From contig JAEXAY010000010.1 in NCBI GenBank assembly GCA_023457895.1, positions 1 to 64,000 on the forward strand: a stretch of DNA of 64,000 nucleotides. Direction: 5' to 3'. Position numbers and translations under genes: made by a program. The notes under the pieces were generated by a model. It searched no databases and was not told where the DNA came from. It saw nothing but the letters and a program-made list of their open reading frames with translations. Shown piece by piece: positions 24,722 to 32,813 of the stretch. Each line of letters opens with the position of its first letter. The first letter of the stretch is position 1. The stretch comes from Pseudomonadota bacterium (GTDB lineage Bacteria; Pseudomonadota; Alphaproteobacteria; Sphingomonadales; Sphingomonadaceae).

Positions 24722-26910
24722 AAGGCTTGCCCCAGCGAGACATAGACGGCGACCCAGGGATCCCCCGGACGGCGGTTGATCGGCGTCGCAAGATCGACGC
24801 GGACAGGACCGAACAGGCTATAATAGCGCAAGCCAATCCCCGCACCGAACTGGAAGCCGGAGAGGTCGGGATAGGGATTGCGATAGACATTGCCCGCATC
24901 GATGAACGGCACGATACCAAGATTGCCGCCGAATATGTTGCGCAGGCGGATGCGCGCTTCGAGCGACAGTTCGGCAAGGCCCTTGCCGCCCAGCGGCTTG
25001 CCGTCAATGTCCTTCTGGCCGATCGACTGATAACCATAGCCGCGCACCGATCCGCCACCGCCGGCATAATAGCGGCGCGACGGGGCAATATCGCCAATGT
25101 CCGAACCGACCATCGTCGCATAGCGCGCGCGGCCCGCGAGCACGATATCGTCGCTCACCGGATAATAATAGCTGCCGTCGAGTTGCGCGCGGACATAGGG
25201 GAAGCGCTGCGGCCGGAAGGAATATTCGGGCGACAGGCGGATGCCGGCGCGGAAGCCGTTGGTCGGATCGAGCCAGTCATCGGTGCTGTCATAATAAAGG
25301 CTCGCGGGCAGAGCACCGAACATATAGGTCCGCCGCAACTCGGTGCCGAGCGTGTCGATGAACGAGCGTTCGTCGGTCGCGACGACTTCCGCGCCGACCG
25401 ACCAGGTCCATTCCTTCTGGAAGATGAGGTTCGACTGCCTTTCAAGCGTAGCACTCAATGCGACGGTGCGGGCATCATAGGCATCGCGCTTCAGGTGACT
25501 TGCCAGCGCCTGCACCGTCAGCACCCGGTCGCGCTGCATGAAATTATTGCGGCGGAAGCGGACCGAACCAAGCTGCTCGCGCGTGCCCGCGACACCGCGC
25601 AGCAGCAGCGCCCCTTCGGGCGGGAACAGGTTGCGATGCTCCCAGCCAATCTCGGCGCGGAAACCCTCGCCGGTCCCATAGCCGAGCTGGCCCGATATGG
25701 TGCGCGGCGGCGCCGGGGTCATCGCAACCTCGATATTGACCTGATCAGGCGCGGCCGCCTGCACCGGCTTCACCTGCACTGACGAAGCAAGCCCGGTCGC
25801 GATCAGCGCGCGGCGCAGATCCTCGACCATCGACGCCTTGTAAAGATCGCCGTTATCGAACCGTGCGATCGTTTGCATATGCTTCGCGCCAAAGGGCCTG
25901 GTGCCCGTTGAAACAATCGCGCCGAAATTGCGCTTGCCGCCGGGCTCGACCGGCTGGTCGAGCTGGCCGGAGAAATTGCTGTGATCGACCACCACGCTTT
26001 CCGTGCCCACGCTGCTGAACGGATAGCCGTTCTCCAGCATGTCGGTCGCGAGCGAGGACTGCGCCAGTTTCAGTTCATCGGCATCGACCGGATCGCCGAT
26101 ATTGACGCCAAAGGCCTCGCGGAAACGCACCGCGTCATCGCCCGTCGTCTCGAGACCGGTGACATTGACATTACTATAGGTGAAGCGTTCGCCGGGCGTC
26201 GCGTTGAAGGTAACGGCAATCCGGTCCGAACCCGGCGGCCGCTCGATCGCGACATCGACCTTGCCGGCATAATAGCCGTCGGTGCGCAGCATCTGCATCA
26301 AAGTGTCATGATCGTTGCGTGCGCGGCGGTTGATCTGCGCGATGTTGGCCGCCTTGTTATCCTTGTCGTCGAGTTCGGAAAGGCCGGCGAAACGATCCTT
26401 GAAGGCGCCGTCAATGGCAGGCTCCGGCCCTTCGACCTTGACGCTGTAGCGGCGCTCGGTCGACGCATCGGCAAACAGCGGATCGGGCGCCGCAGCGGCG
26501 GGGGTCGCAGCCATGTCTACCGGCGGCGCGGGAACAGCGGCAGCCGGATTATCCTCCGCCCCTGCCAGTTCGATCGGCGGCAGGCCTGGAATATTGGCGC
26601 GGGTCGCGGCGGCCGCCAGTGCTTCGTCGCTAAGGCTCGGCGGCAGGGCCACCATCGGCCGCGACAAATCAGGCCAGGCAACCGGAACGTCCGGCATGGG
26701 ATCGAGCGGGGCTTCCGGATCGATCGCGGTCAGGTCGATGAAGGTCGGCGGCGGGATGTCGAACACATTATCGGGACTGGTAAACACGCGCGGCTGCTGC
26801 ACCTGTTCCACCGGTTGCGTCTGCGCGAAAGCCGGGACAGCCGTCAAAGCCACGCTGGCGAGCAGGCTGGCGCTCAAGCGGCGTGCGGCCCGCTGTACGC
26901 CTTCATCCAT
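24718..26910 (-). CDS. tamA: Outer-membrane assembly factor TamA (BamA/Omp85 family)
   Basis: TamA is the outer-membrane partner of TamB. The protein has a signal peptide (cleavage near AFAQ) and an alanine/proline-rich region. POTRA domains lie at about residues 165-395, including a GYYAGKVDVAIERPPGSDRI segment. A 16-strand Omp85 barrel ends in FQFGAGIGLRYYSLFGPVRV and terminates in a C-terminal F. The barrel has the family's RGYGYQSIG segment (the VRGY/F motif of strand 6). A start at 26910 places the signal peptide after a short basic tail; 26925 also fits. It is followed directly by tamB. Confidence 0.92.
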   Translation of the reverse strand: MDEGVQRAARRLSASLLASVALTAVPAFAQTQPVEQVQQPRVFTSPDNVFDIPPPTFIDLTAIDPEAPLDPMPDVPVAWPDLSRPMVALPPSLSDEALAAAATRANIPGLPPIELAGAEDNPAAAVPAPPVDMAATPAAAAPDPLFADASTERRYSVKVEGPEPAIDGAFKDRFAGLSELDDKDNKAANIAQINRRARNDHDTLMQMLRTDGYYAGKVDVAIERPPGSDRIAVTFNATPGERFTYSNVNVTGLETTGDDAVRFREAFGVNIGDPVDADELKLAQSSLATDMLENGYPFSSVGTESVVVDHSNFSGQLDQPVEPGGKRNFGAIVSTGTRPFGAKHMQTIARFDNGDLYKASMVEDLRRALIATGLASSVQVKPVQAAAPDQVNIEVAMTPAPPRTISGQLGYGTGEGFRAEIGWEHRNLFPPEGALLLRGVAGTREQLGSVRFRRNNFMQRDRVLTVQALASHLKRDAYDARTVALSATLERQSNLIFQKEWTWSVGAEVVATDERSFIDTLGTELRRTYMFGALPASLYYDSTDDWLDPTNGFRAGIRLSPEYSFRPQRFPYVRAQLDGSYYYPVSDDIVLAGRARYATMVGSDIGDIAPSRRYYAGGGGSVRGYGYQSIGQKDIDGKPLGGKGLAELSLEARIRLRNIFGGNLGIVPFIDAGNVYRNPYPDLSGFQFGAGIGLRYYSLFGPVRVDLATPINRRPGDPWVAVYVSLGQAF

Positions 26911-27039
26911 CCTCCGAGCGTTCACGCGACCTTGCCTCTTTTCTGACGGCGATCCAATAGCCGCCGAAGGGTTTCTATACGCTCGATTCGGTTAAGGCAA
27001 ACGCGCTTTACATTAACCTGTGTTGTGTTTCTGACGCGC

Positions 27040-27555
27040 TCAATATGTCGTTTGGAGCCGCGCGAACAGCTGATGCACCGGGCTGTCAGAAGGTAGCGTC
27101 CCATGTAGGAAGCGTTCCTGGAGCCGTAGCGTGCGCTTGTAGAGCTGTTCGCTCGACGCAATCAGCAGGCGCGCCGGGTCAGGCAATTTCGCGCAGATCG
27201 CCGCGTCGCTCGGCACAGCATCGCCGAGGAGGCGATCATGGCTTCCCGCTTCTTCCTCGCTGATTTCTCCGGCACTGATCGCGCGCTGGGTTAACAGCCA
27301 GGCAATCACATGCATCAGCCGCGTCGTGGTCTTGAGCGATTCACAGCTGAAGCCAATGCGGGTGAGCGGATCGAGCTGGCAGCGCTGTTCCTGTCCGCTG
27401 CTTTCGAAATAGGCGCGCGCTTCGTCCGCCAGCAACATTGCTTCGATGTAGAGACTTTCAACCAGCGACTGCCGCAGCACCGCAGGCTCGGCGCCAGCAG
27501 GTGCGGGCTTCGCGGTAGCAGGATCAGGGGTCTCGCCGGAGGGATCGTCCTTCAT
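27040..27555 (-). CDS. rcdA: DUF1465 family protein, probable RcdA
   Basis: The 171-residue, mostly helical protein matches DUF1465 (PF07323): LRQSLVESLYIEAMLLADEA, YFESSGQ, SCESLKTTTRLMHVIAWLLT and LIASSEQLYKRTLRLQERFL. The Caulobacter member RcdA is an adaptor that helps ClpXP degrade CtrA at the G1-S transition. The same role here is inference from family. I chose the ATG at 27555; the earlier in-frame start gives a less likely N terminus. It lies upstream of tamA on the same strand, separated by about 115 bases. Confidence 0.82.
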   Translation of the reverse strand: MKDDPSGETPDPATAKPAPAGAEPAVLRQSLVESLYIEAMLLADEARAYFESSGQEQRCQLDPLTRIGFSCESLKTTTRLMHVIAWLLTQRAISAGEISEEEAGSHDRLLGDAVPSDAAICAKLPDPARLLIASSEQLYKRTLRLQERFLHGTLPSDSPVHQLFARLQTTY

Positions 27556-27693
27556 GACGCAATCCCCTAATGCACAACCGGGCACCGGAGCAAGCAAACA
27601 GGGGGTTAATGAAAATGGTAAATAAAAGATGTCCCAAAAAGGGTTAACCTGTTGTCACCAGCACCGTTTGCGCGCCGCGGTAAACCGGACTTT

Positions 27694-27891
27694 TCAGGCG
27701 ATGATATCGGGGAGCAGCTGATCCTCGAGCCAGCTGATCTCGTCCTTGAGAAGCAGCTTGCGTTTCTTGAGCCGGGCGAGCTGCAATTGGTCGGCCACAG
27801 GCGCCGACGCCAGCGCGTGAATGGCGTGATCGAGGTCGCGATGTTCGACCCTCAGATTTTCCAGCCGATGGAGTATTTCTTCCTGCGTCAT
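27694..27891 (-). CDS. YdcH family (DUF465) small helical protein
   Basis: The 65-residue protein has the DUF465 pattern of two antiparallel helices: RLENLRVEHRDLDHAIHALA and ARLKKRKLLLKDEISWLEDQ, with the conserved lysine/arginine block KKRKL and LKDEI. Members are small proteins of unknown function, common in proteobacteria. I use the ATG at 27891; a much longer in-frame reading to 28269 is not supported. A second DUF465-like gene lies 345 bases away in the opposite direction, so this looks like a small paralogous pair. Confidence 0.82.
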   Translation of the reverse strand: MTQEEILHRLENLRVEHRDLDHAIHALASAPVADQLQLARLKKRKLLLKDEISWLEDQLLPDIIA

Positions 27892-28235
27892 TGCGGCCCC
27901 TTGCCGGCTGCGCTTCATGCAATGCCAGCCACAAATCCTCCTTATCCTCAAGCCGGTTCGACTGGCAAGCGTCACGCCCTGCCATGCCAATGTCATCCAT
28001 TCGTCGAATAGGCGACAATAAGGGGAGACAGCCCCCCTCTTTTGTGGTTCACTCGCTGTTGCCGGATATTTCCGACTCACCGTCTCCACTACAAAAGACT
28101 GAGACAAAAGGATTTTTCCGGCACACTTCGAACGGCTCCGGGATGTCACGTGCGCCAGCGCAAGTGCAGGTTTAGGGTCTGAGGACATATGTCCGAACAA
28201 AGGGATTTGTTGTTGCAGTAAAGGAGTATTGGAAG
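27892..28235. other. Non-coding spacer between two divergent YdcH-like genes
   Basis: The 344-base gap separates the start codons of two divergent small genes, so it should hold both promoters. An AAGGAG site lies just before the plus-strand ATG. I see no convincing gene; the overlapping frames here lack ribosome sites. No clear operator is visible to me. Confidence 0.5.
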
Positions 28236-28394
28236 ATGGATAATACGCACTACGCCGCTCTTCAGGCAAAACATGCCGGGCTTGATGCCAGGATCAGCGA
28301 GGAAGAACGGCGTCCGTCTCCAGATACGACCCTGCTGCATGAACTCAAGAAGCGCAAATTGCGGGTGAAGGAAGAAATGTCCGCCGCGCACTGA
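28236..28394 (+). CDS. Second YdcH-like (DUF465) small protein
   Basis: A 52-residue protein with the same layout as the gene at 27694: an N-terminal helix (HYAALQAKHAGLDARISEEE) and a C-terminal LLHELKKRKLRVKEEMSAAH. The KKRKL block followed by a KEE motif is the DUF465 signature. An AAGGAG site lies about ten bases before the ATG at 28236. A strong GC hairpin follows 17 bases downstream. The gene is short and easily missed by size filters. Function unknown. Confidence 0.75.
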   Translation: MDNTHYAALQAKHAGLDARISEEERRPSPDTTLLHELKKRKLRVKEEMSAAH

Positions 28395-28410
28395 GATCGT
28401 GATGCATCCG

Positions 28411-28432
28411 GGGCCCGGGATACACCGGGCCC
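28411..28432 (+). terminator. Strong GC hairpin after the small YdcH-like gene
   Basis: An 8-base stem GGGCCCGG/CCGGGCCC with a 6-base loop lies 17 bases past the stop codon. No T run follows, so it is a possible terminator or mRNA end stabiliser rather than a classic Rho-independent site. Confidence 0.5.
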
Positions 28433-28521
28433 TGCCATGCCGCCCGGCCCTGACGGCTTGGCGGCATTTCTTATTGGCCTGCCACCTTACTTGGTCTGCC
28501 GCCAGTCAGCCTTGCATCCGC

Positions 28522-28941
28522 TTACAGATGCCGCTTGTAATTATCATATTTGCCGAGCGTGACCGGACGGAACAGGTCATCGCGCTTGACCCCGATCGGG
28601 CGCCGCACCGCATGGGGGTCGATCGGCGCATCGAACGCCATGCCAAACTGGCTGGCTGACACCCAGGCGACATGCCCGCTGATGAGACCGACATTGCGCA
28701 ATTCGATTTCAACCCGGCCATCCTCTGCAAGATTGCCGGAATAATCGGCCATCATCCCGCCGGCCGAGAGGTTGCGAACCCTTACCGTCACCGGCTGATC
28801 GAGGCCAGGAGCATGGAGTTGTCCCTGCATGAACAGGCTGTCGCGTTCCATCTCGCGCACCTTGCTGTCCGTAGCATGATCCGGTGCCTCGTCCGCAGGC
28901 CGCCCATGCCCCGGTTGCGTTTCATTGTCCCAATTGTCCAT
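28522..28941 (-). CDS. PilZ domain protein
   Basis: The 139-residue protein has an acidic, proline-containing N-terminal stretch (about 30 residues), then a PilZ-type barrel: VTVRVRNLSAGGMMADYSGN (the NxSxGG motif) and RVEIELRNVGLISGHVAWVS, ending in MAFDAPIDPHAVR. PilZ domains bind cyclic di-GMP. The usual RxxxR loop ahead of the barrel is not clear here (only REMERDS), so binding is uncertain. I chose the ATG at 28941, six codons after a TTG, because GACGGGAT precedes it. It is a single gene between the hairpin and dksA. Confidence 0.78.
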   Translation of the reverse strand: MDNWDNETQPGHGRPADEAPDHATDSKVREMERDSLFMQGQLHAPGLDQPVTVRVRNLSAGGMMADYSGNLAEDGRVEIELRNVGLISGHVAWVSASQFGMAFDAPIDPHAVRRPIGVKRDDLFRPVTLGKYDNYKRHL

Positions 28942-29122
28942 CTGATCCCGTCCCGCCAATCATCGTGGGGCTACGCGACCGAATCTAGGCGCCAAACACT
29001 TGTAAAAAGGTAAACGCTTATCCCAAAAAACCTCATGTTTCAGGACAATGAATGGCAGATATCGGGATGTTTTTGATCGACTTAGGTTAATTTTACACAA
29101 TCTGAGGCTTATCGAAAAAACC

Positions 29123-29578
29123 TCAGTCGTCGCGCGACACACGTTCCTGACGCTCGTGGCGCTCCTGCGCCTCGATCGTCATGGTGGCAATGGGGCGCGC
29201 CTGCAGACGGCCGAGCGAAATCGGCTCGCCGGTCACCTCGCAATAGCCATATTCGCCCTCGTCGATGCGGCGGAGCGCCGCGTCGATCTTGGCAATGAGC
29301 TTGCGCTGGCGATCACGGGTGCGCAATTCGATCGACCAGTCGGTTTCCGAAGAGGCGCGGTCGGCGATGTCGGGCTCGCGCATCGGCTCATCCTGTAACT
29401 GGGCGAGCACCTGCTCGGCCTCGTCGAGAATCGATTTTTTCCATTGCAGCAGAAGGCTGCGGAAATAGTCGAGCTGGCGGGGGTTCATGAACTCCTCGTC
29501 TTCGCTTGGCCGATATTCGCCATGCATTGCCTCGGTGGCCTGCTTGAGGCTTTCCGCTTCCAGCGCCGTCTTGACCAT
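29123..29578 (-). CDS. dksA: RNA polymerase-binding transcription factor DksA
   Basis: DksA binds the secondary channel of RNA polymerase and with ppGpp controls rRNA and stress promoters. The 151-residue protein has the coiled-coil with its tip acidic residues (DIADRASSETDWSIELRTRD). A C-terminal zinc-finger-like fold reads YGYCEVTGEPISLGRLQARP then IATMTIEAQERHERQ. The four zinc-binding positions are C, T, T, A rather than four cysteines, as in Pseudomonas aeruginosa DksA2, so no zinc would be bound. A GAGG site precedes the ATG at 29578. Confidence 0.95.
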   Translation of the reverse strand: MVKTALEAESLKQATEAMHGEYRPSEDEEFMNPRQLDYFRSLLLQWKKSILDEAEQVLAQLQDEPMREPDIADRASSETDWSIELRTRDRQRKLIAKIDAALRRIDEGEYGYCEVTGEPISLGRLQARPIATMTIEAQERHERQERVSRDD

Positions 29579-30058
29579 TTGCGATCCTCAATTCCCGAAC
29601 TTGCCGTATTCCACCTGGAACGCGAGGCCTGACGCTCCGGTTCCGGTCCAGCTTTGCGGCGGCCTATAGACAGGCGGCTTGGTCGGCACAACCCATTCGC
29701 TGCGGGAAAAACGCCTGACCATAACTTTGTAACCTTATGTATCAGAACGCGGCGAACCGAAAGAGAATCACTTGGCGATTCCTCACGCATCACCTAAGGA
29801 TATTAACCAATTCCTTTAGGATTTTTGGCGGCAAAAACGGAAGCAATCCGTCAATTAACGTACATATATGGGACAGTTAGGACTAGCGAGACAGAAAATC
29901 TCGCACATTTTACGAATGAGTCTATAAAAAGAAAGTTAACGGAATTGCGCTGGCCGGACCCCCCGTCCATCTGATCAGCGCTGAGGGGAAAGGGCAAAAT
30001 CATTGTTGACGACATTCGCCCGGCCATACCCCGAACCTGATGGTGAAAGAGTATAATT
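29579..30058. other. AT-richer 480-base spacer between dksA and the serine-rich protein gene
   Basis: No convincing gene lies here. The right half (29740-30058) is visibly richer in A and T than its neighbours. It contains an imperfect inverted repeat CCTAAGGA/TCCTTTAGG at 29792-29820 and several TTAA words. It must carry the dksA promoter on one side and that of the surface-protein gene on the other. A TATAAT lies immediately before the 30059 start and seems too close to be its promoter. Confidence 0.5.
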
Positions 30059-31279
30059 ATGTCTGTTCGGATGGCTCTCGCCAAACTTTGCGCCTGCACT
30101 TGCGGTGGTGCACTGATCGGCACCGGGGCAGTGCAGGTATCGGAAACGCCCAAACCGCAAAAGCAGATTGCGCAAAAGGTGCAGAAAAAAAAGCCCCGCA
30201 AGCGTTATGCAGCCAAATGCGTGACCAAACGCACCGCTGCCAACAAGCGGCTGCCGCTGTGCAAGCGTGTCCGTTACGTAAAGTCGAAGAAGCGCACCGC
30301 CCAGCCTACCCGCTATGCGGCGGCCAAGCCGATCAAGCGCGCGCGGCGCGTTGTCACCACCCGCACCGTCAACCAGGGCATGATGCCGCGGACCGTCGTT
30401 TCGAGCGTGCCGCGCAGCATCCCGATGCCGCCGCCGGCATATCCGCGCGGCCCGGTTGGTCCTGGCCCTGACTGGGGCGGCGGCGGCGTTCCGGTCGTGA
30501 TCGGCGGCGGCGGTCTCGGCGGCTGGGGCGGCGGTTTCTTCGGTGGCTTCTTTGGAGGCGGCGGTGGCGGAGGCGGCGGCAATGTCGTCGTCGAGGGCGA
30601 CACCATCAACAATAACAACAATAATTCCACCACGACGACAACGACAACCGGTGGCGCATCCAACACCACCAGCGGCACGTGGAATTCGACAACCACCACC
30701 AGCACGACGAGCGGCAATGTCGATAATTCCTCGACGTCGACCTCCTCATCGACGACCAGCGGCAACGTCGACAATTCTTCAACGTCGACGTCAAGCGGCA
30801 ATGTCAGCACCAGCACGACCACCACGTCGACGACCAGCGGCAATGTGAGCACCTCGTCGAGCTCGTCTTCATCGTCGAGTTCGTCATCCTCGAGTTCATC
30901 CTCATCGTCGAGCAGCAGCTCGTCGAGTTCGGGTGGCGCAACGTCGAGCGGGGCAACTTCCAGCGGCGACTGGACCAGCACCGGCAGCAGCAGTTCGTCG
31001 TCATCGTCGTCGGGTTCTTCGAGTTCATCCAGTTCGACCTCGGGCGGATCGACCTCAAGCTCCTCGAACGGATCGACATCAAGCTCGTCCAACGGTTCGA
31101 CCTCGACCAGTTCCTCAAGTTCAACATCGACCTCGACCTCCGGAGGAAGCAGCACCAGCGGCAATCCGCCGATAGAGGTGCCCGCGCCACCGATGGTTCT
31201 GCTGTTCGGCGCGGCCGCTGCCGGACTTGTTGCACGCCGCAAGTTTTCGCGGAGCCGCGCCGGACAGGCAGCGGCATAA
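30059..31279 (+). CDS. Serine/threonine-rich surface protein with PEP-CTERM-like tail
   Basis: The 406-residue protein begins with a weak signal segment and a lysine/arginine-rich stretch (residues 45-100). A proline/glycine region and a glycine-rich block near residue 165 follow. About 170 residues are then almost only Ser, Thr, Gly, Asn and Val; several runs are pure serine, built from mixed TCG/TCC/TCA/AGC codons. The C terminus reads EVPAPPMVLLFGAAAAGLVA then RRKFSRSR: a VPAP motif, a membrane segment and a basic tail. This is the layout of exosortase-processed PEP-CTERM proteins. It is probably a secreted, heavily O-glycosylatable surface protein. No exosortase is in view. Confidence 0.7.
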   Translation: MSVRMALAKLCACTCGGALIGTGAVQVSETPKPQKQIAQKVQKKKPRKRYAAKCVTKRTAANKRLPLCKRVRYVKSKKRTAQPTRYAAAKPIKRARRVVTTRTVNQGMMPRTVVSSVPRSIPMPPPAYPRGPVGPGPDWGGGGVPVVIGGGGLGGWGGGFFGGFFGGGGGGGGGNVVVEGDTINNNNNNSTTTTTTTGGASNTTSGTWNSTTTTSTTSGNVDNSSTSTSSSTTSGNVDNSSTSTSSGNVSTSTTTTSTTSGNVSTSSSSSSSSSSSSSSSSSSSSSSSSSSGGATSSGATSSGDWTSTGSSSSSSSSSGSSSSSSSTSGGSTSSSSNGSTSSSSNGSTSTSSSSSTSTSTSGGSSTSGNPPIEVPAPPMVLLFGAAAAGLVARRKFSRSRAGQAAA

Positions 31280-31323
31280 GCCTGACCTGGCCGGAGCCGC
31301 CATCCACGTTCCGGACCGGGTTG

Positions 31324-31361
31324 AAAAGGGGGGTTGTCCCGGGGGGCGGCTCCCCTTTTTT
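31324..31361 (+). terminator. Rho-independent terminator after the serine-rich protein gene
   Basis: AAAAGGGG and CCCCTTTT arms with a GC-rich loop are followed by further T residues. It lies 45 bases past the stop codon, before serS. It also shows that an upstream in-frame start for serS (31321) cannot be right. Confidence 0.75.
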
Positions 31362-31425
31362 CATGGACGGTCCCGGCGTGCACCCCTTGCGCCAACGGGC
31401 GGGCAAAGGCATAGCCCGCACCACC

Positions 31426-32709
31426 ATGCACGATATCAAACTCATCCGCGAAAACCCGGAAGCATTCGACCAGGGCCTCGCCCGCCGCGGCGGTGCGCCG
31501 CAGTCTGCGCAACTGCTTGATCTGGACGCGCGCTACCGCGCCGTCATTACCGAAAACCAGCAGGCACAGGCGCGCCGCAACGAGGCCTCCAAGGCGATCG
31601 GCGCGGCCAAGGCGCAGAAGGATGAGGCCAGAGCCGCAGAACTGATGGCAGAGGTCGCAACGCTCAAGGAGCGCATGCCCGAACTCGACGAGACGGAACG
31701 CAAGCTTGGCGAGGAACTGAACGGTCTGCTCGCAGGGCTGCCCAACATCCCCGCATCCGATGTGCCCGAAGGCGAAGACGAGACCGCCAATGTCGAGCTG
31801 TCGCGCTGGGGCACGCCGCGCGATTTCGCGTTCCAGCCGAAGGAACATGCCGATCTCGGCCCCGCACTCGGGCTCGACTTTGAAACCGGCGCGACGCTTT
31901 CCGGCGCCCGCTTCACTTTCCTGCGCGGACGAATGGCGCGGCTGCAACGCGCGCTCGGCCAGTTCATGCTCGATACCCAGACGGGCGAGGCCGACTATAC
32001 CGAATGCGCGACCCCGCTGATGGTGCGCGACGATGCCGCGTTCGGCACCGGGCAGCTCCCCAAATTCGCCGAGGATCTGTTCCAGACCACCGACGGGCGC
32101 TGGCTGATCCCGACCGCCGAAGTGTCGCTCACCAACTCGGTGCGCGAGAGCATCCTCGATGCGGGCGACCTCCCCCTCCGGCTGACCGCGCTCACGCCCT
32201 GCTTCCGGTCCGAAGCGGGCGCGGCGGGACGCGATACACGGGGCTATATCCGCCAGCACCAGTTCGAGAAGGTCGAACTGGTCAGCATCACCGCGCCGGA
32301 GGACTCGGAGGCCGAACATGAGCGTATGACCGCCGCCGCCGAAGCCATCCTGCAAAAGCTCGAACTGCCTTACCGCAAGATCATCCTGTGCGCCGGCGAC
32401 ATGGGCTTTACCGCGCGCAAGACCTATGACCTCGAAGTTTGGCTCCCCGGGCAGGAGGCCTATCGCGAGATCAGTTCCTGCTCCAACTGCGGCGATTTCC
32501 AGGCGCGGCGGATGAACGCGCGCTACCGGCCCGAAGGCGAAAAGGGTACGCAGTTCGTCCATACACTGAACGGCTCGGGCCTCGCGGTCGGCCGCACGCT
32601 GGTCGCCATCCTCGAAAATTACCAGGAGGAAGATGGCAGCGTTATCGTGCCACACGTGCTGCGGCCCTATATGGGTGGGGTCGAGCGGCTGGTGCCGGAC
32701 AACAAATAG
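31426..32709 (+). CDS. serS: Serine-tRNA ligase
   Basis: Charges tRNA-Ser (and tRNA-Sec) with serine. The 427-residue protein has the long N-terminal helical arm (QARRNEASKAIGAAKAQKDE). The class II motif 2 is LTPCFRSEAGAAGRDTRGYI and motif 3 is LNGSGLAVGRTLVAILENYQ. I use the ATG at 31426, MHDIKLIRENPEAF being the family start. The reading upstream passes through a terminator. A palindromic repeat follows and then surE. Confidence 0.97.
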   Translation: MHDIKLIRENPEAFDQGLARRGGAPQSAQLLDLDARYRAVITENQQAQARRNEASKAIGAAKAQKDEARAAELMAEVATLKERMPELDETERKLGEELNGLLAGLPNIPASDVPEGEDETANVELSRWGTPRDFAFQPKEHADLGPALGLDFETGATLSGARFTFLRGRMARLQRALGQFMLDTQTGEADYTECATPLMVRDDAAFGTGQLPKFAEDLFQTTDGRWLIPTAEVSLTNSVRESILDAGDLPLRLTALTPCFRSEAGAAGRDTRGYIRQHQFEKVELVSITAPEDSEAEHERMTAAAEAILQKLELPYRKIILCAGDMGFTARKTYDLEVWLPGQEAYREISSCSNCGDFQARRMNARYRPEGEKGTQFVHTLNGSGLAVGRTLVAILENYQEEDGSVIVPHVLRPYMGGVERLVPDNK

Positions 32710-32713
32710 GGAT

Positions 32714-32787
32714 GTGCTCCTGCGAAGGCAGGAGCCCAGGGCCAAGCAGCGCTCCGTAACAATGGGCCCCTGCCTTCGCAGGGGCAC
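32714..32787. repeat. REP-like paired hairpins (family 3) between serS and surE
   Basis: Left unit contains CTCCTGCGAAGGCAGGAG and right unit CCCCTGCCTTCGCAGGGG; each is a hairpin and the two face each other. The long arms (32714-32738 and 32763-32787) can also pair together. The CCTGCGAAGGCAGG core is a repeat I associate with sphingomonad intergenic regions. It differs from families 1 and 2. Confidence 0.8.
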
Positions 32788-32813
32788 GGATCTTGAAATG
32801 CAAGGAACAAGCC

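Noticed and set aside
22958..24745. A 595-codon plus-strand frame opposite tamB
   Set aside because: High GC gives long antisense frames; its sequence is arginine/alanine/aspartate-rich with no domain, and it lies wholly over tamB.
30840..31140. Possible CRISPR or tandem-repeat array in the serine tract
   Set aside because: The repetition is at codon level with varied serine codons, without equal spacers or a fixed repeat unit, and it lies inside an open reading frame.
30313..32787. An 824-codon open frame on the minus strand opposite the serine-rich protein and serS
   Set aside because: It is antisense to two well-supported genes; its Asp/Glu/Val-rich middle is simply the reverse complement of the serine tract, and the rest mirrors serS.
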